64,000 nt of DNA. It comes from Moniliella sp. 'wahieum' (Eukaryota; Basidiomycota; Moniliellomycetes; Moniliellales; Moniliellaceae). Below, piece after piece: positions 33,818 through 46,249 of the stretch; position 1 is the stretch's first letter, and the number at the start of each line of letters is the position of its first letter. The DNA lies in contig RSEE01000143.1 of the NCBI GenBank assembly GCA_003971905.1, forward strand, positions 62,001 through 126,000. The letters run 5' to 3'. The notes beneath the pieces are model-generated. The model saw only the letters and a list, made by a program, of their open reading frames with translations, was not told where the DNA came from and did not search any database. Both the position numbers and the translations under genes were made by a program.

Positions 33818-35511
33818 GGGGGGAGGGCTGGGGCACAAGCAGAAGGCGCCAGCTCGCCTCTGCCCCTGCGCTATCATAGGCTCCCCAAAAAGGTAAAACG
33901 TACTTAACCCCGGCACGGGCCACCGCCTCCCACGCGACGCGAGTCGCCGGCATCACAGGGTCACCAGTCCCACTTCAACGTTCAACCGTCCAATTGAACG
34001 TTCAATGTTGAACGTTGGTTGAGCGTTCCGCGTGCAACATTTCAACTCGAAGGTAGGGCAGAGGCAGACGCCGTGGACCAACTCGTGCTGCAAGTTGCAC
34101 GTTTCAACACAGGTTCAAACGGTCGTCCGGTCACCGGTCATGTTGACCGAGAACGCCCAGGCGGCCCAGGCGGTCAGGCTGACCGGTGAGCATTCAATGG
34201 GACCATCACCGGTTCATTCCCAGAAGCCCACTGGCCGTCATCGCGTCATCGACCATCGATCATCACCGATCACGCACATCACATGCTCCATGCATCACAT
34301 AAGCATCACACATCGCTGTGCAGGGGTGACGTCACACGTGATGGTCAGCCAAGTCCGGTCGTTGCGGCCTATACCTGGGAGCAGCGAGATCATTGAACGT
34401 TGAACAAGATGGCGCGATGATCAATGATTAATGATCGATGATCAATGACATGATGACGTGTCCGACGCAGCGCAGCACGTGGCAGTGTAGCGGGAGGGGG
34501 AGGAGTGGGGCAGGCGTGAGCGCGTGAGCGTGTGTGAATACTCATCGACATGGTCATCCTGAGTATCAGTGCTGCGTGTCATGCATCATGCATCATGCAC
34601 GGCATGCATGTGGCCAGCGTGGGGGAAGTGGAAGGGTGCGAGCCAAGCCGCGGCCAAGCTGCAAGAACGGGCCTGCGGTACGGCGCAGCGCGGAGCGCGT
34701 ACCAGGATGGTGGATGGTGGATGGTGCATGGGTGCATGGGCACGGACCGAGGACTGCGCAGCAAGCAGCGGCGCAGCAGGCAGCCGCACACAAAGGAGGC
34801 TCACCGGTCACCGGTCAGGCAAGGTAGGATTTGCCGGTGGCGCGGTGCATCTCTGGTCTGTGCGCAGGCAGCCGGTGGGGGCACCCGGGCAGTGCTTAGC
34901 GTCTGGCTTCTCGCATCTCACGCTCTACCTTGCACGCCCCCGCGCAGCACCGCAGGCGCACCTGGCACGCGCCCGCGCCGTGCTGCGCTGCGGCGCTGCT
35001 GCACTCTGCGTCTGCTGCATGGGATCGATGACCTCTCCTGAGCGTGAGCGTGAGCGTGAGCCGGAGATGCAGCAGAACTTGGCGGGAGGGCCGTGCACAG
35101 CCCTCCCACGCGCGCCTGCGTCCCACCTGGGCCGAGAGCGGCGCACACTCGTGCACTCCCGTCGAGTCGGCCTGACGATCACCATTGTGTCACACACACT
35201 GCCCCCTCGCCGGCGCCTTGACATGCGACATGCTCCCCTGGGCCTTGCGCTGCCCTGCCCCTGCCTTCCCGACACCGGCTCCCCGCCCGCCCTGCCCGCC
35301 CCCGTACGCAGCCAACGCAGCACGTCCAGCGACCCCCCGCGGTGGTATTAAAGCGCTCCACCCCAGCCTTCCCATCCGGCGTTCTTCCCCCCCCCCCCAC
35401 GAGCTTTCCTAGCTTTCAACTCCCCCTTCGCCCTTCAACCTTCAACTCTCAACCTTCCGCTTTTCTCTCCTCCCCTCCGTTTCCCTTTCCACCCCTCGCA
35501 ACCACACCACA
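33818..35511. other. Gene-poor region dense in short palindromes
   Basis: About 1.7 kb with no supported gene. TTGAACGTTCAA lies at 33994-34005 with further GTTGAACGTT units nearby. ACCGGTCA and TCACCGGT motifs occur at 34130-34215 and again at about 34800. CATCGATCATCACCGATCA-type sequence lies at 34250-34270, CATCATGCATCATGCA at 34577-34600, and GAGCGT tandem units at 35039-35062. A C11 run lies near 35388-35398, before the next gene. Confidence 0.6.
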
Positions 35512-36064
35512 ATGTCCTACGGAGGATTCCCCGAACCCGGCGCGGGCGGCTACGGCCAGAACCAAGGCAACCAAGGCTACGGTGGCGAGTCGCAGTCGTA
35601 CCAGGGCGGCGCAGCGCAAGACTACGCGCGGCGGCAACGATTTCCAAGGCCAAGGCCAAGAGGGTGAGGGCGGTGACCGCGGTCTTGGCACCATGGCCTT
35701 GGGTGGCGTGGCGGGCTTTGCGGCGAACAAGGCGACGGGAGGCCAGCACGGTAACTTTGCTTCGATTGCTGGCGGTGCGATCCTCGCTGAGGTGGGCAAG
35801 AAGGTCGGCGAGCACATTCACGGCCGCTACGAGGAGCACAAGGCCAAGAAGGAGGAAGACTCGTATGCCTCGGGCGGCTTTGGCGGCGACAACAAGTACG
35901 GTGGCAACCAGGGCGGCTACGGTGGTAACCAAGGCGGCTATGGCGGCAACCAAGGCGGCTACGGCGGCAACCAGGGTGGCTACGGCCAAGGAGGCTACGG
36001 TGGCAACCAGGGCGGCTACGGCGGCAACCAAGGAGGCTACGGCGGCAACCAGGGCGGATGGTAA
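35512..36064 (+). CDS. Glycine-rich repeat protein with glycine-zipper-like core
   Basis: Starts MSYGGFPEPGAGGYGQ. Near 35628 one extra base breaks the frame (TACGCGCGGCGGCAAC); removing it continues into GGNDFQGQGQEGEGG. About 183 residues result: a Gly/Gln/Tyr-rich head; a central alanine/glycine helix pair (GGVAGFAANKA, FASIAGGAILAEVGKKVGEHIH) that resembles a glycine-zipper 2TM-type segment; a charged linker RYEEHKAKKEEDSY; and eight copies of YGGNQGG (one YGQGG variant) ending in W. Similar small proteins are abundant in fungi under stress, but no function is established that I can assign. The composition suits phase separation or prion-like assembly, which is inference. Confidence 0.8.
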
Positions 36065-36655
36065 AACAATTATGGTTGCAGCTGTCGGTGCCGACCCCAG
36101 TGTCTACACGTCTGAAGGTTGATTAGGTTGATTGTGGCCCTTTCGACGCTGTTTCAGCTTTGTTTTTCCTTCGCCCAGTTCCCGACGATCCGGATCTGGT
36201 CCGCTCTTCCTGTCTCCTCCCCGCCGTCCTCTCTTTCTCTCTTCCGCTTTCCCTCTCGCCCGATCCTGACCACCAGCGTCAGCCATGTACCCCACAAATC
36301 CCACCCCGCAAACCAGCTTACCCGGATCTCTCAGAGTGATACAACTGCGAAGAGCATCGCGCCAGGCGCTAGAGACAGAAGCTAGAGACAGAAGCTAGAG
36401 ACTCAAGCCGAGTGAGTCGGATAGCCTCTCCGAGGGTGTGAGGTGGTTTCTGCTCATTCGGCGAGGAAGATGAGGTTGGTGAGGCAAGGTATGGATCAAT
36501 ACAGTTACAATTACACTTGGAATGGCAGGGTGATGCGGTCATACCGACCCGGTCTGGACAGAACGGGGAAGGAGGACGAGAGGGGTGGTTGGCACTTGAA
36601 GTGCGAAGGAATATTGTGCTGCAAGGGGCAAGGGCGGTAACCCGCTCCCTCTCAA
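36065..36655. other. Convergent 3' spacer
   Basis: About 590 bp between two converging genes, T/C-rich at 36130-36260. A short AGAGACAGAAGCT repeat lies at 36370-36402. No gene is seen. Confidence 0.5.
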
Positions 36656-37228
36656 TCAATACGCGCTGGAGTCATAGGTATAGCCTTGGTTGGTGGGGTA
36701 GTACTGGCGTTCAGGGTCTGTGTCCTGGGCTTGGGCATGTTCCATGTCCAAGTCCATGTCTGTGCCCGTGCCCGTTCCCTCATCGACCACGGCATCGGTA
36801 TCGGCGGTGACGACGCTCCATACACTGGCCTTGAAGAGGGTGAGCACCAGGCCCATTTTGCGCTCTAGGATACGCAGTTCCGAGAGTAGAGCGCTGTGGG
36901 TGTTGGTGGCGGATAAGCAGGTAGCGCGCGAGGCAATCTGGAGTGCAGCATGGGAGGTAATGCGTGGTGAGCGGTAGGCATCGTATAGGAGAGTAATGCA
37001 CTACGATCGATGAGACGGGGGAGAGACGATCGATGAGAGAAGAAAGAAACAAAAGAAATGGGAGCGTACGCTTTGGATCGTAGTGGCCAGGCGGGCATAT
37101 TCGCCCAGGAGCGTCTGTTGTTCTTCGGTCAAGCTGCGGTGGCCAGCATACGGATTGACGGAAGCAGCAGCAGGTGTGGCGGGACCAAGCGTGCCGAGCG
37201 CTGGGGCGCGCGCAATGGAGGATGCCAT
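36656..37228 (-). CDS. DAD3: DASH complex subunit Dad3
   Basis: Exons are 37228-37070 and 36937-36656, with a 132-bp GTACGC...CAG intron in phase 0. The 146-residue product is an outer-kinetochore DASH/DAM1 ring subunit that couples microtubule ends to chromosomes. Diagnostic sequence is NPYAGHRSLTEEQQTLLGEY, ARLATTIQS and, after the intron, LLSELRILERKMGLVLTLFK followed by ASVW, which is near-universal in Dad3. The C-terminus carries an unusual acidic, Asp/Thr/Gly-rich tail (about 55 residues) that short yeast Dad3 lacks. A run of C on the coding strand (37241-37256) lies just 12 bases upstream of the start. The frame is clean. Confidence 0.92.
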
Positions 37229-37240
37229 GGCTGTACGGGT

Positions 37241-37256
37241 GGGGGGGGGGGGGGGG
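37241..37256. repeat. G16 homopolymer just upstream of the DAD3 ATG
   Basis: Sixteen consecutive G on the plus strand, ending 12 bases before the DAD3 start codon on the other strand. Confidence 0.97.
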
Positions 37257-38557
37257 CTGCTACTGGTTGCGGAACGAGGCAGAGGTGTTGGTTGGGGGCG
37301 CATGGCGCGATGGCGGCGGCGGCAGAACACGTGACTGGATCGGATTGCGTTGGCGCAGCCGTGTGGACTGCGTTTGCAATTTCAACGTGAGCTCGAGGGG
37401 CAGCGCGGAACAACAAACAAAAACAGGGGGCCGAGACTGTGAAATTGGACAATTGTAAGACCTGCTTAGGGGCAGCTGGGGCGGTGACCTGGAGCCCGGT
37501 GATCGAGTGATCGATGATCGAGATGATCACTGACCAGTGGCGTGTGGCGGTGCTGCACCCTGTTCGAGGGAGCGATTCGATGGGATGGAGAGGCGTGCCG
37601 CGTGCGCGTTGGTATTGGATAGGCCAGGCTAGCGTAAGCCATCCGCTTGCGCTGCAGCACAACCGCGCTCCCATTTGCAAGGCACACCAATACCCAACCA
37701 AGGCAGAGCCAAGCGAGTGACTTGCGTCATCGATCGCCCATGCATCGTTAATCACTGTGCCCAATCACCAGGCGATCTGGCACGGGCCAATGCAAGGGCC
37801 AGCGTTGAACGTTAAACGTTAAGCAGCCTAGCCTGCCGCTCCGCCCCCATCCCAAGCTCATCACGAATCATCATAGCTGTCGGCAGGTGGGATGCTGGGC
37901 ATGGGATGATGAGCTGGTCGCGCCTGGTGACGCGTACGATCGACGGTGGACAGGTCAGCGAGGTTAGTGGTTACGGGTTAGCAGAACCAGTACGCAGGGC
38001 TCCGAGTGCTGCCCCCGAGCGAGCGTGCAGTTGGACGGATGTCCCAAGACTGCCGCGCGCTGGGATGGGTGCCGGGACGCGTCGCAGTGGAGGAGGCAGG
38101 GGGGCTGTGTGCGCAAGCGGGGCTGCGCAATGCAACGCAACGCAACGCAACGCAAAGCGACACACAGGCGAGCGCCTGCTGGCTATCCCACCTGTCTCGC
38201 CCGCCAGTGGCCGGGCCATCATGCATCATGCACCATGAGCATCATGCATCATGCCACGAAAATCCTGCAAGGGCAGCACAGCCATCATGCATCACCGATC
38301 AACACCACTGTGTATACGCAGTGGGGCTCTGGCGCCGCACTGGCTTAGCCTCCGCGGCCGCAGTCCATGGGTGATTGATGCCTGCTTTGTGCCGGAGCAC
38401 CCCCGTCGATCACCGCATCCTCCCCCTCATCCACCCCATTTGCGTTGGACGTTGGACGTGGGAGCTTGGAGGCCGCCGCTCCCGCTTTGCTCTTCCATCC
38501 GCGAGTCCGCGGGCTGCCTGCTTCTCCCCCGCCGCCTCGCTGTCCTTCTTCGCCGCC
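37257..38557. other. Gene-poor divergent spacer
   Basis: About 1.3 kb between divergent genes. It holds GATCGATGATCGAGATGATC near 37500, GTTGAACGTTAAACGTTAA near 37803, a GCAAC pentamer array at 38126-38156, and ATGCATCATG units at 38220-38290. No gene is supported. Confidence 0.55.
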
Positions 38558-41500
38558 ATGGCTCCCCACCTCGAGGTCCGCGTGGGCCCCGACCGCTTCC
38601 ACTTGGAGCTGTGCCGGCTCAACGACACCCAGCGCCCGCACGACATTGAGACCGAACACTTTGTTGGCCGCGTGCTGGTGCGCATCTTGGATGCGCCTGG
38701 TGCGCGCGAGGGCGAACCGGGCCGCAAGTACTTTGATGGTCGCAGCCGCAAGTTTGCCATCCAGATCGAGGGCCGCTTCCGCCAGCCCTGGCGTGGGTCC
38801 GACATTATCTTTGGGTCGGATTTTGATCGCTGGATCGACTTTCCCGCGCGCCGTTTAATGCGGGCATGCGCGTGGCCCGCATGGTGGATCCTTCGACGTA
38901 CTACGAAGAGCACCCACCCAGTGGCCGGCCGTTCATCATGAGCCCTTACTGTGCCTGCATGAACACCATCTGTGCGTGGCCTGCGCCGGAACGTGCGCAT
39001 GACGCTGTTGTTGTTCTCCGCCATGCCGACACGCCCGTGCGCAGTCATACGCCCGCCAGCGGTGCAATCACCGCCGCGGGCGCCAAGGCCGCCTTGGCCG
39101 CCGGGGGATTGATCACGTTGGATGATCCCACCGACGTGGTTCCGCTCGAGACGCTGGATGAGACACCGGAGGCGCTGGCCAAACTCGAGGAAGAGAGGGC
39201 GGCGCTGAAGAAGAAGAGTATGTTTGGACGCATGCTCACTCGACTCCGAAAGAGGCGCGCAAGAGCGTCAAGTACTGGCGTTTCCTTGGGTTTAAGCAGG
39301 ACCCTCGTGTGCGCGCCTTTTTAGAAGCTCACAATGCCGCCGTGTCGGTGCAGCATGTACGTCATCGATCCCGCGACCCTGCTCGCGCTGCGACGGCCGC
39401 CATCCCCGAGCAAGAGGAGCCGCGCACTTCTTCCCCGCCCAGTCCACCGCTTCAGCACCGGATGCATCTACTCCGCTCACGCGGCCTATGAGTCCTGGCT
39501 GCCTTGCCGGCGAGCGGCAGCATGGCACGATTGCCCATGAAGCCGCGATCAATCCCAATCTGATTGGTGCTGGGTACTACCCTTCCCCACGCGGTCGACC
39601 GTACGGGGGGAGGCAGTACCCCGCCTCCGCCACCGACGTACAGTGCGGATCTGGTTCATCCCGATCTACTCCCGCGTGCGGTTACGCCGAGAGGAACGCT
39701 GGTCGCGCTGCGTCAGCGGCAAGGTGTGCCGCCGCAGCCCACTCTGGGTATCGGTGTGGCGGCGGAGGAGCAGAGTGACTCGGACTCGTCCGATGACGAT
39801 TTCCAGTCCATCCCCTCGTCTTCGGACGACGAGCAGACGCCCATGCCCATTCCGCCAGGCCGGCCGGGGCGGGGCAGGACGGCTCGTTGATCGCCTGGGG
39901 CGTGATTCCGGACGAGACCGAGTTGAGTACGGTCGTCGTACCGCGGCCGTCGGCCACAGCGGCGCCACGCCTGCCTTCCGATGAGGTCAAGGCTCCCTTG
40001 AACGAAGAGGCTACCCATTCTCTCCCTTCGCTGAAACGGTTGCTGCACCATACGGCTTCGGCGCCCCAGGTGGGCGGGCCGGAAGGCCAAGTGTCCACCG
40101 AGACGCTTGGTGAGCCGCACACGCACCATCACCATGCCCGTCTTCCCAAGCTCAACATCAAGCTGCCCCATCCTGGTCATTCTCATCACCATCACCATCA
40201 CCAGCACGACCACGACCACCAGCACCAGCACCAGCACCACAAGTCACAGTCTTCCTCGGCCAACGATCTTTCCGAGCCGGACAGTGAGGCCAAAGTGAAG
40301 AAATATCGTTCGCTTCGTCTCCCGCGCGTGGGAACGCCACTGGGTGCGCTGTCCCGTCTCAACCTTGGGGAGGAGAGTAAGCGCGCGACGGCGGACGAGG
40401 GGGCCACGCCCTCGTCGCCCATGCCGTATGACGACGATGCACCCGCCACACCTACTCACGCTCACGCTCACGCTCACCACCACAAATTTGGACTTTCCGG
40501 GCTGCGTTCTCTCAGTCGTGCGGGCAAGCGCGCCAGCACGCTGTTCCTTCCTCTGGTGGGGAAGCGGGGCACTCCGTGCGTCAAGCGATGCCGAGACCGA
40601 ATCGGTGGGCGAGGCAGGCTGGGCTGCCCGCTCGTTCCCGTCGACCGAGGCGGTGGGAGCTGCACCTTCCGCCCAAGCTGGAGGTGCCGGGACGACGTGT
40701 GGCCGAACCGACGTTGGTACGTCCCAAGCCGCACATGGGCACGCCAGTTCCACTGTCGTTTGGGGGCGATGAGTTGGACGATGAGGCGTCGGAGGTGGTG
40801 TTGCTGGATCGAGAGGAGCGTGCCAAGACGGGAGATTCGGCGATTGCCATGGGAACAGTTGGAGCGAATGCGTTGGCGCCTGCGTTGGCGCCTATGGTAC
40901 CGTCGGGGGCGGATACGACTCTGTCGCGTCCCGCGCATGCTGCAGTGGCTGAAGAATCGACGGCGGAACCCAAGCTGATCAGCAGGACCCAGCCGCCGGA
41001 TGAAGAGGAGGATACAATGTCCATCCTCGAGCCGGCGCCACAGGCGTTGGTGGAGGAGATGCAAGCGCAAACGGAAGGCGATGGATTGCGCCCGACGGAT
41101 TTCACCACGGCCGATACCTGGCCGTTGCAGCGCAGCACAGTCACAGTATCGCACGGGACGGCAAGACGCACGATCTGGATGTGTTAGAAGCTGCGGCAGC
41201 GTCGCTGGAGCGTGCGCCGAGCGGGACGACGACGAGTGGCAGCACGGGAGCGCCAGGGGGGGACGAGGCGTCCATGTCGCGTGGTACAAGCACGAGTCGG
41301 GCGACGACGGTGCCAGTGCCTGTGCCGGCACCGGTGGCGGCTGGTACGACGCCCTATGTATCGCGGTTGGAGGGGTGCTAGGTCCCTGGCGGTTTGCCCA
41401 GCCGGGCACGGATGTGATGGAAGACAATGCGTTTATCAATTTGTCCCAGTCGATGACCACGCCGCAACGCCGCAAGTATTTTGGCAATGCCAAGCATCGT

Positions 41501-41965
41501 GAGGACTTTGTTTTTGATCCGGGTACGTGACGTTCCTTACTTGAAGCTTACGCTTGGATTGTGCCCAAGCCAATTCACTCGTATTCTCCCTTCCCCCTCC
41601 CGGGGGGGGGCGGGGGGGGCGGGGGAGATGCAGGTACACGGTACTGACTAACTGCCTGATCCGTGCGTGTCGCATGATGTGCATGATACAGATGTGGTGT
41701 ACTGCACAACCTTTTTACCAACATGTTTGACATGAACACGTTTGACCTCCACATTGGTCCTGTGCGCGCTCAACATCCAGCGTTGGTTTACTGTACGTGT
41801 GCTTCTACCTCTTGCCTCTTACCTCTTGCTACTTGGTGTGGCTGGTGGGGACGGACGAAAGCTGACCGATCTGCGTAGGAAATGCCATTGCGCTACACAC
41901 TGCGGCACGCGACCAACGAAGACATTACCTTCGCTACCATTTCGTTCCAGATTGTGGATCGCTAA
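38558..41965 (+). CDS. DUF1769 family protein with large disordered insert
   Basis: Starts MAPHLEVRVGPDRFHLE. The N-terminal DUF1769 half is clear: FVGRVLVRILDAPGA, SRKFAIQIEGRFRQPW, DIIFGSDFDRWIDFPA, FNAGMRVARMVDPSTYY, SGRPFIMSPYCACMNTICAW. The C-terminal half is LGPWRFAQPGTDVMEDN, then YFGNAKHREDFVFDPD and VVYCTTFFTNMFDMNTFDLH, followed by PLRYTLRHATNEDITFATIS ending QIVDR. Introns are at 41523-41691 (phase 1) and 41793-41878. The founding S. pombe member, Duc1, is as I recall a cortical phosphoinositide-associated protein in cytokinesis; function here is by family only. Between the halves lie about 600 residues of Pro/Ser/Asp sequence including a His-rich run (HSHHHHHHQHDHDHQHQ) near 40174-40246. 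About nine single-base frame breaks occur, beginning near 38855. Confidence 0.78.
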
Positions 41966-44900
41966 TAATCGGAACCGGCCCGGTACTCGGGAACCTCCCC
42001 ACGGGCAAGGACAGTACTCAAACTCAATACTCAGTACTCAATATCAACATTCAATCTGGAACGTCACATGTCACAAAACGAGTAGTTTAGTCACATGCAT
42101 GTCACAGTAGTCCTGCATCCTGCTTCGTCGGACGCCGGCCGATAACTCAACTAGAAATAGTCAAGTGCTGTGCCACTAGGCTACTACACACTATGTTCCG
42201 TTCCATATCAACCTACTTTGCCCCGCATTTTTCCCCGCAGCCAATTTCTACCCTGTTGGAGATTGTGCAAGGTGGTAGACGACCGGGTCTGAACTGGTTG
42301 ATAACTTCCAGCGTCTAGCTTGTATAGCTTCACTAGCTTTACTCATCAACGTGATCAACTGAACTACCCCGACATAACTTTCACACCATCCATTGACCAT
42401 CTCAACACCATCACACACCATGCACCATCTTCCATCGAACGCGCGTCACCGGTGTCACCGGTCACCAATCTCTTTCTTCCACTAGAAAGCAGAAAGCAAT
42501 CTTTTCTGTGGAAGACCAAACCGAGGTTGGGTAGTTGATTGTTTACGTTGATGGTGTATATGCATTGTACACAGATGGGCGCATCCGCTGTATGAGCTAC
42601 AGAGGCTAAAGTTACCGGTTACTAGAGAAGGAAAAGGGATATGAGAAGCGAAATGCTTAATGCGCCCCGAAGGGAATGGGGCTACCGATGCCACTACTAC
42701 CTCCCTAGTGTGGCAGCATGATCTTCTCCCTTGTCTTCACTTGTGACAGCTTCTATAGCCTCAGACCTTGTATCTAGGTCCCTGAACCTCCAGGGTCGGA
42801 TCCGGGCCCCAGGCCCGTCGTCAAGTCCTCACGTTCCTCCGAAGAAATTCGACAATCTCATCAATCTCGTTGTCTGGAAATAAAACCCAGACACCAGGTC
42901 AGAGGCAGTCTTCCTTGTTGTGTGACATGTAACATGTGGCATGGGGTGGGTATAGCTTGACTATAGTTACTAGTTACTATTGTACTCTAAGGCCAGAGAG
43001 AGGATGAACAAAAAGAAGTCGGACACGCACGTGACAGAGGCACTTTCTGCCGGTAATGGTAATGCAAATGCATAATGGCTTCCCCATAGAACCGACGTTC
43101 TCTGTGACCGTCGCTGGCACTACGATTACTTTTGCATTATGCTTTACTCCACGAATCCGTTCGTTGTCCATGCGTCAGAATGTGCCTTCCTGTTTGTGCT
43201 GTCCGAGTTGTGCTCCTGTTTTAGTCTTTGTAGCATGTAGAGATCAGAACACCGGGCGTTGAACGTGTTGAACTTTGATAAGTTGATTCTCCTCTGTAGA
43301 ACTCACAGTACTCACTGTGTTCTCAGTTCTCACAGTTGGAAGGTTATGTGCTGGCCACCCCACCATCCGGTCGCGCTGGGTGCGAGCAAGTGGTAGTGCT
43401 TAGTGCGAAGGAGGGCTGTGGAGGATCGAGGACCGAGGACCGATGACGATGAGATCTGAGATCGAGAAGAAGAAAGCCGTGTGAAAATACAGCGACATGC
43501 GACATCGGCTCGATGACCGATGACCGATGACCGATGATCGAGATGATCGTTACTCGTGTGCGTGGACTGGTATTCAATACTCGTTCATCCATCACATGCA
43601 TCACACGTCACACATCACACACCACACACCACACATCATGCATCTCATGCGGCGGTGCCGCGGCCGCGAAGGGTCAAGCTTGAAGTAAAAGGCAACAATT
43701 GCAAATACCCATGGCGGGTGTGTCCAACGCGCACCCATACTCGTACTCTGTACTCAGTCTGAGTACCTGAGTACTCACCCTCAACGGCCTCAACCCTCAA
43801 CGGTCAACGTGATCGTGCTCAACAGGGCTCAGGGTCAGCGCGCCAGCCTGAGCGGTTGAGGCTCACGTTCAACTGAACGTTCAACACGGGCTTCAGCGGG
43901 CTCAGCGTATTGTGGATGAGTCGATGAGAACTACTAGAGTGGTGCTACGCCGTACCCAGTGGGCCAGACCAACGGCCAAGTCGGACCAGGCCACACACCG
44001 CCGTAGGCAGCCGTAGGCGGCCGTGGGATCTAGGAGGCCGTAGAGGGTAGTAGGCCAGACACGCGGCGGGGATGGGTGTGGCCGTAAGAAATAAGGCATG
44101 TGTGGCGCGTGGGAGGGGGGCGAGAGGGTCTGCGATCAGTGATCAGTACTCAGTGCTTGAGTATATTCAGTTGCCTCAGTCTGTTCTGCTACTCGATCAA
44201 CTCTGGCACACACACGCTTTTGTTCTCTCTCTCTGCTCGGCCGCCGCCGCAACAGGCCGCGACTGGTCTCAGTCCCAAGCGCAGTCCTGAGTCGTCGCGG
44301 GTGATCGAGTGATGTGGCACCAGAGCATCAAAAGGTCACCTCTCGGCACCACCCGCAGTACCCAGCAGTAACCTAGTAATAGCAGCGGTAACCGGTAACC
44401 CAGCCCAGGCAATCGCACCCGCGACCGAGCCGTATTGGTCGAGATTGGCCAATGCGCAGCGGGAGCAGGCTGGGCGCTGGAACCTGCCGGAGCCTTTTGG
44501 AGCGCGATTCGAGCCTGTCAGAGAGGCCGTTTGATTCGTCGTCTGAGATCTGACGTAGGTTGTGCCCCCCTGCCCCCCCGACCTCGCGCCCCGGCGGCGC
44601 ACGGGTACCACACCATAGCCTTTTTGTCCGGGGCTGCCAAGCTCTTGTCTTGCCTCTCCACCGCACGCTCCCACAGGCCAATTGGCAATCCGCACACACA
44701 CTCGAGTCCACGTGACGGAAGAGGGGGGCGGGGAGGAAAAGGAACGAGAAACGAGCGCCAGAGGTCAAACGCGAAAAGCGCGAATCCCAAAAGTCCAGAA
44801 TCCCCAGAAGCCTCAGACCCATCAAAAGCTAGAACACCAGAAACCAGAGATACCAACCCCCCCCGTCTCTCAACGTCCCCGCCGAATCCCGCGCCCGTAC

Positions 44901-45004
44901 CGCGTGCGCCTTGCCGGACCTGCTTGTCTCTGGCCGCCCTCTTTTTTGCTTTGTCGCTGGAAGCGTGCCTTCTCCTACTCTAGGCCCACCAAGCAGGGGG
45001 CACC
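41966..45004. other. 3 kb gene-poor region
   Basis: I find no gene. Repeated ACTCAGTACTCA-type words occur at 42013-42040, 43300-43330, 43740-43780 and 44135-44150. CGATGACCGATGACCGATGA lies at 43510-43540, CACACATCACACACCACACA at 43600-43630, and GTTCAACTGAACGTTCAAC at 43867. Some short frames (for example 44682-45000) are low-complexity. Confidence 0.55.
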
Positions 45005-45568
45005 ATGCCCCTGCCCTCCGCACCACCCTACGACACACCTTCCTACTGGCAAGCGCGTCTCGCTTCGGACCTCGCTTTGGGTCGGCGCTTCGAATGGCTC
45101 GGGACAGGGGTGGAGACACTCTTGCCTCCGCTACGCGCGTACCTCGCTGCCATCCTGTCTGGGGACGAGGAGGACGCCCCCCCACCCTGTTGCCTCAACA
45201 TTGGCTGTGGTTCTTCGGCGTTGCACCTGCGCGTGGCGCAGGTATGGGAAGAGCACCGTCTCTCCCCCCCACCATCTGGGTACGCACCTATTCCTCCTCC
45301 TTTTTTGCTCGTGCTTGTGCATTTTGGCTTTGGCTTTGGCTTGCTTTCTCTCCCACGTCGGAACCCGAGGCTGACCCAGCCAGAACCTGGACTACGTAGA
45401 GGCGGCGCTACGTGCGGCCGAAGGGGTAGGCCACGGTGTACTGTGCGACCTGCTGGACTGGCGCAGCGTAGGACGTACCGATCTGGTAGGCAAGGTGGAC
45501 GTGGTACTGGACAAGTGCACCTCGGACTCACTCGCCACGGGGCCCGATGTACGTTTCGAAAAGACGAA

Positions 45569-45603
<35 letters not shown>

Positions 45604-46249
45604 TCGACGGCACAACGTCACGGATGACCCAAGTCGGTGCCCGTTGTTGCCATGTGGATGGAAGTTGCGCCCAAGTACAGAGACGGAGACGGAAACGTTC
45701 CAGGACACGATGCGGGAGCTGGAAGGGTGCGATACGGATGAAAGTGTTTCGACGGGCTCGCACAGTCCCAGTCCAGCGCTCATGGCTTCGAGCGGGTGCG
45801 ACAGGAGTGGCAGGGGTGGCCCAGCGGGCTCGGTGCTGTCCAAGGGAAACCGGAGCAGGGAGGAGAGTTCCCGCGGGTCCAGTCCGGGGCACGCTTCCGA
45901 CACTACCGACGCTGAGGAAGATGCCAATGCCGGCGCTGAGGCAAATTCCGAAGATGAGAGATGCCGATGCTGATACCAATGGCGATGCCGATGCTGATGC
46001 CGATGCCGATGCCGATGGTGAGCCGGCCTTCTGTTGCGAAAAGGAGTGTACCGTTTGGATCCGGTCACGCTGCTTGCTTTCCATCTTGCTGCGCTTGTGC
46101 GCCCCGGAGGTGTCTGGCTCCTGCTGAGTTTTTCCGAAGCGCGATGTACGTTTCTTGCGCAGGTGCAAACCTTTTGGAGGCTAGAGGAGCAACGAGCGTT
46201 TTCCCTGGATGCTTCTACGGTGTACCGATTTATCCTCCGGCGCATCTAG
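45005..46249 (+). CDS. SAM-dependent methyltransferase (METTL13/EEF1AKMT-like fold), substrate unknown
   Basis: Starts MPLPSAPPYDTPSYWQARL; YWxxR...FEWLG at the N-terminus and a glycine loop CCLNIGCGSSALHL are typical of small eukaryotic protein-lysine methyltransferases. An intron (GTACGC at about 45283 to CCAG at about 45385) precedes NLDYVEAALRAAEGVGHGVL. Then comes the motif II equivalent VDVVLDKCTSDSLATG, corresponding to the 'VxDKGTLDxL' element of this group. The C-terminus is PVTLLAFHLAALVRPGGVWL, LLSFSEARCTFL and ASTVYRFILRRI. A long insert holds an Asn-Ser hexamer tract (45564-45602) and an Asp-Ala repeat (GATGCC units, 45950-46018). Several frame breaks fall in the insert. A C8 run near the donor probably shifts the exon-1 phase. 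Confidence 0.72.
45564..45602 (+). repeat. (AACAGC)n hexamer array inside the methyltransferase gene
   Basis: Six AACAGC units coding alternating Asn and Ser in the likely frame. Confidence 0.95.

Noticed and set aside
39887-40978. A separate His-rich protein gene starting at 39887
   Set aside because: The segment sits between the two halves of one DUF1769 domain in the same strand; it is better read as an internal insert reached by frame correction.
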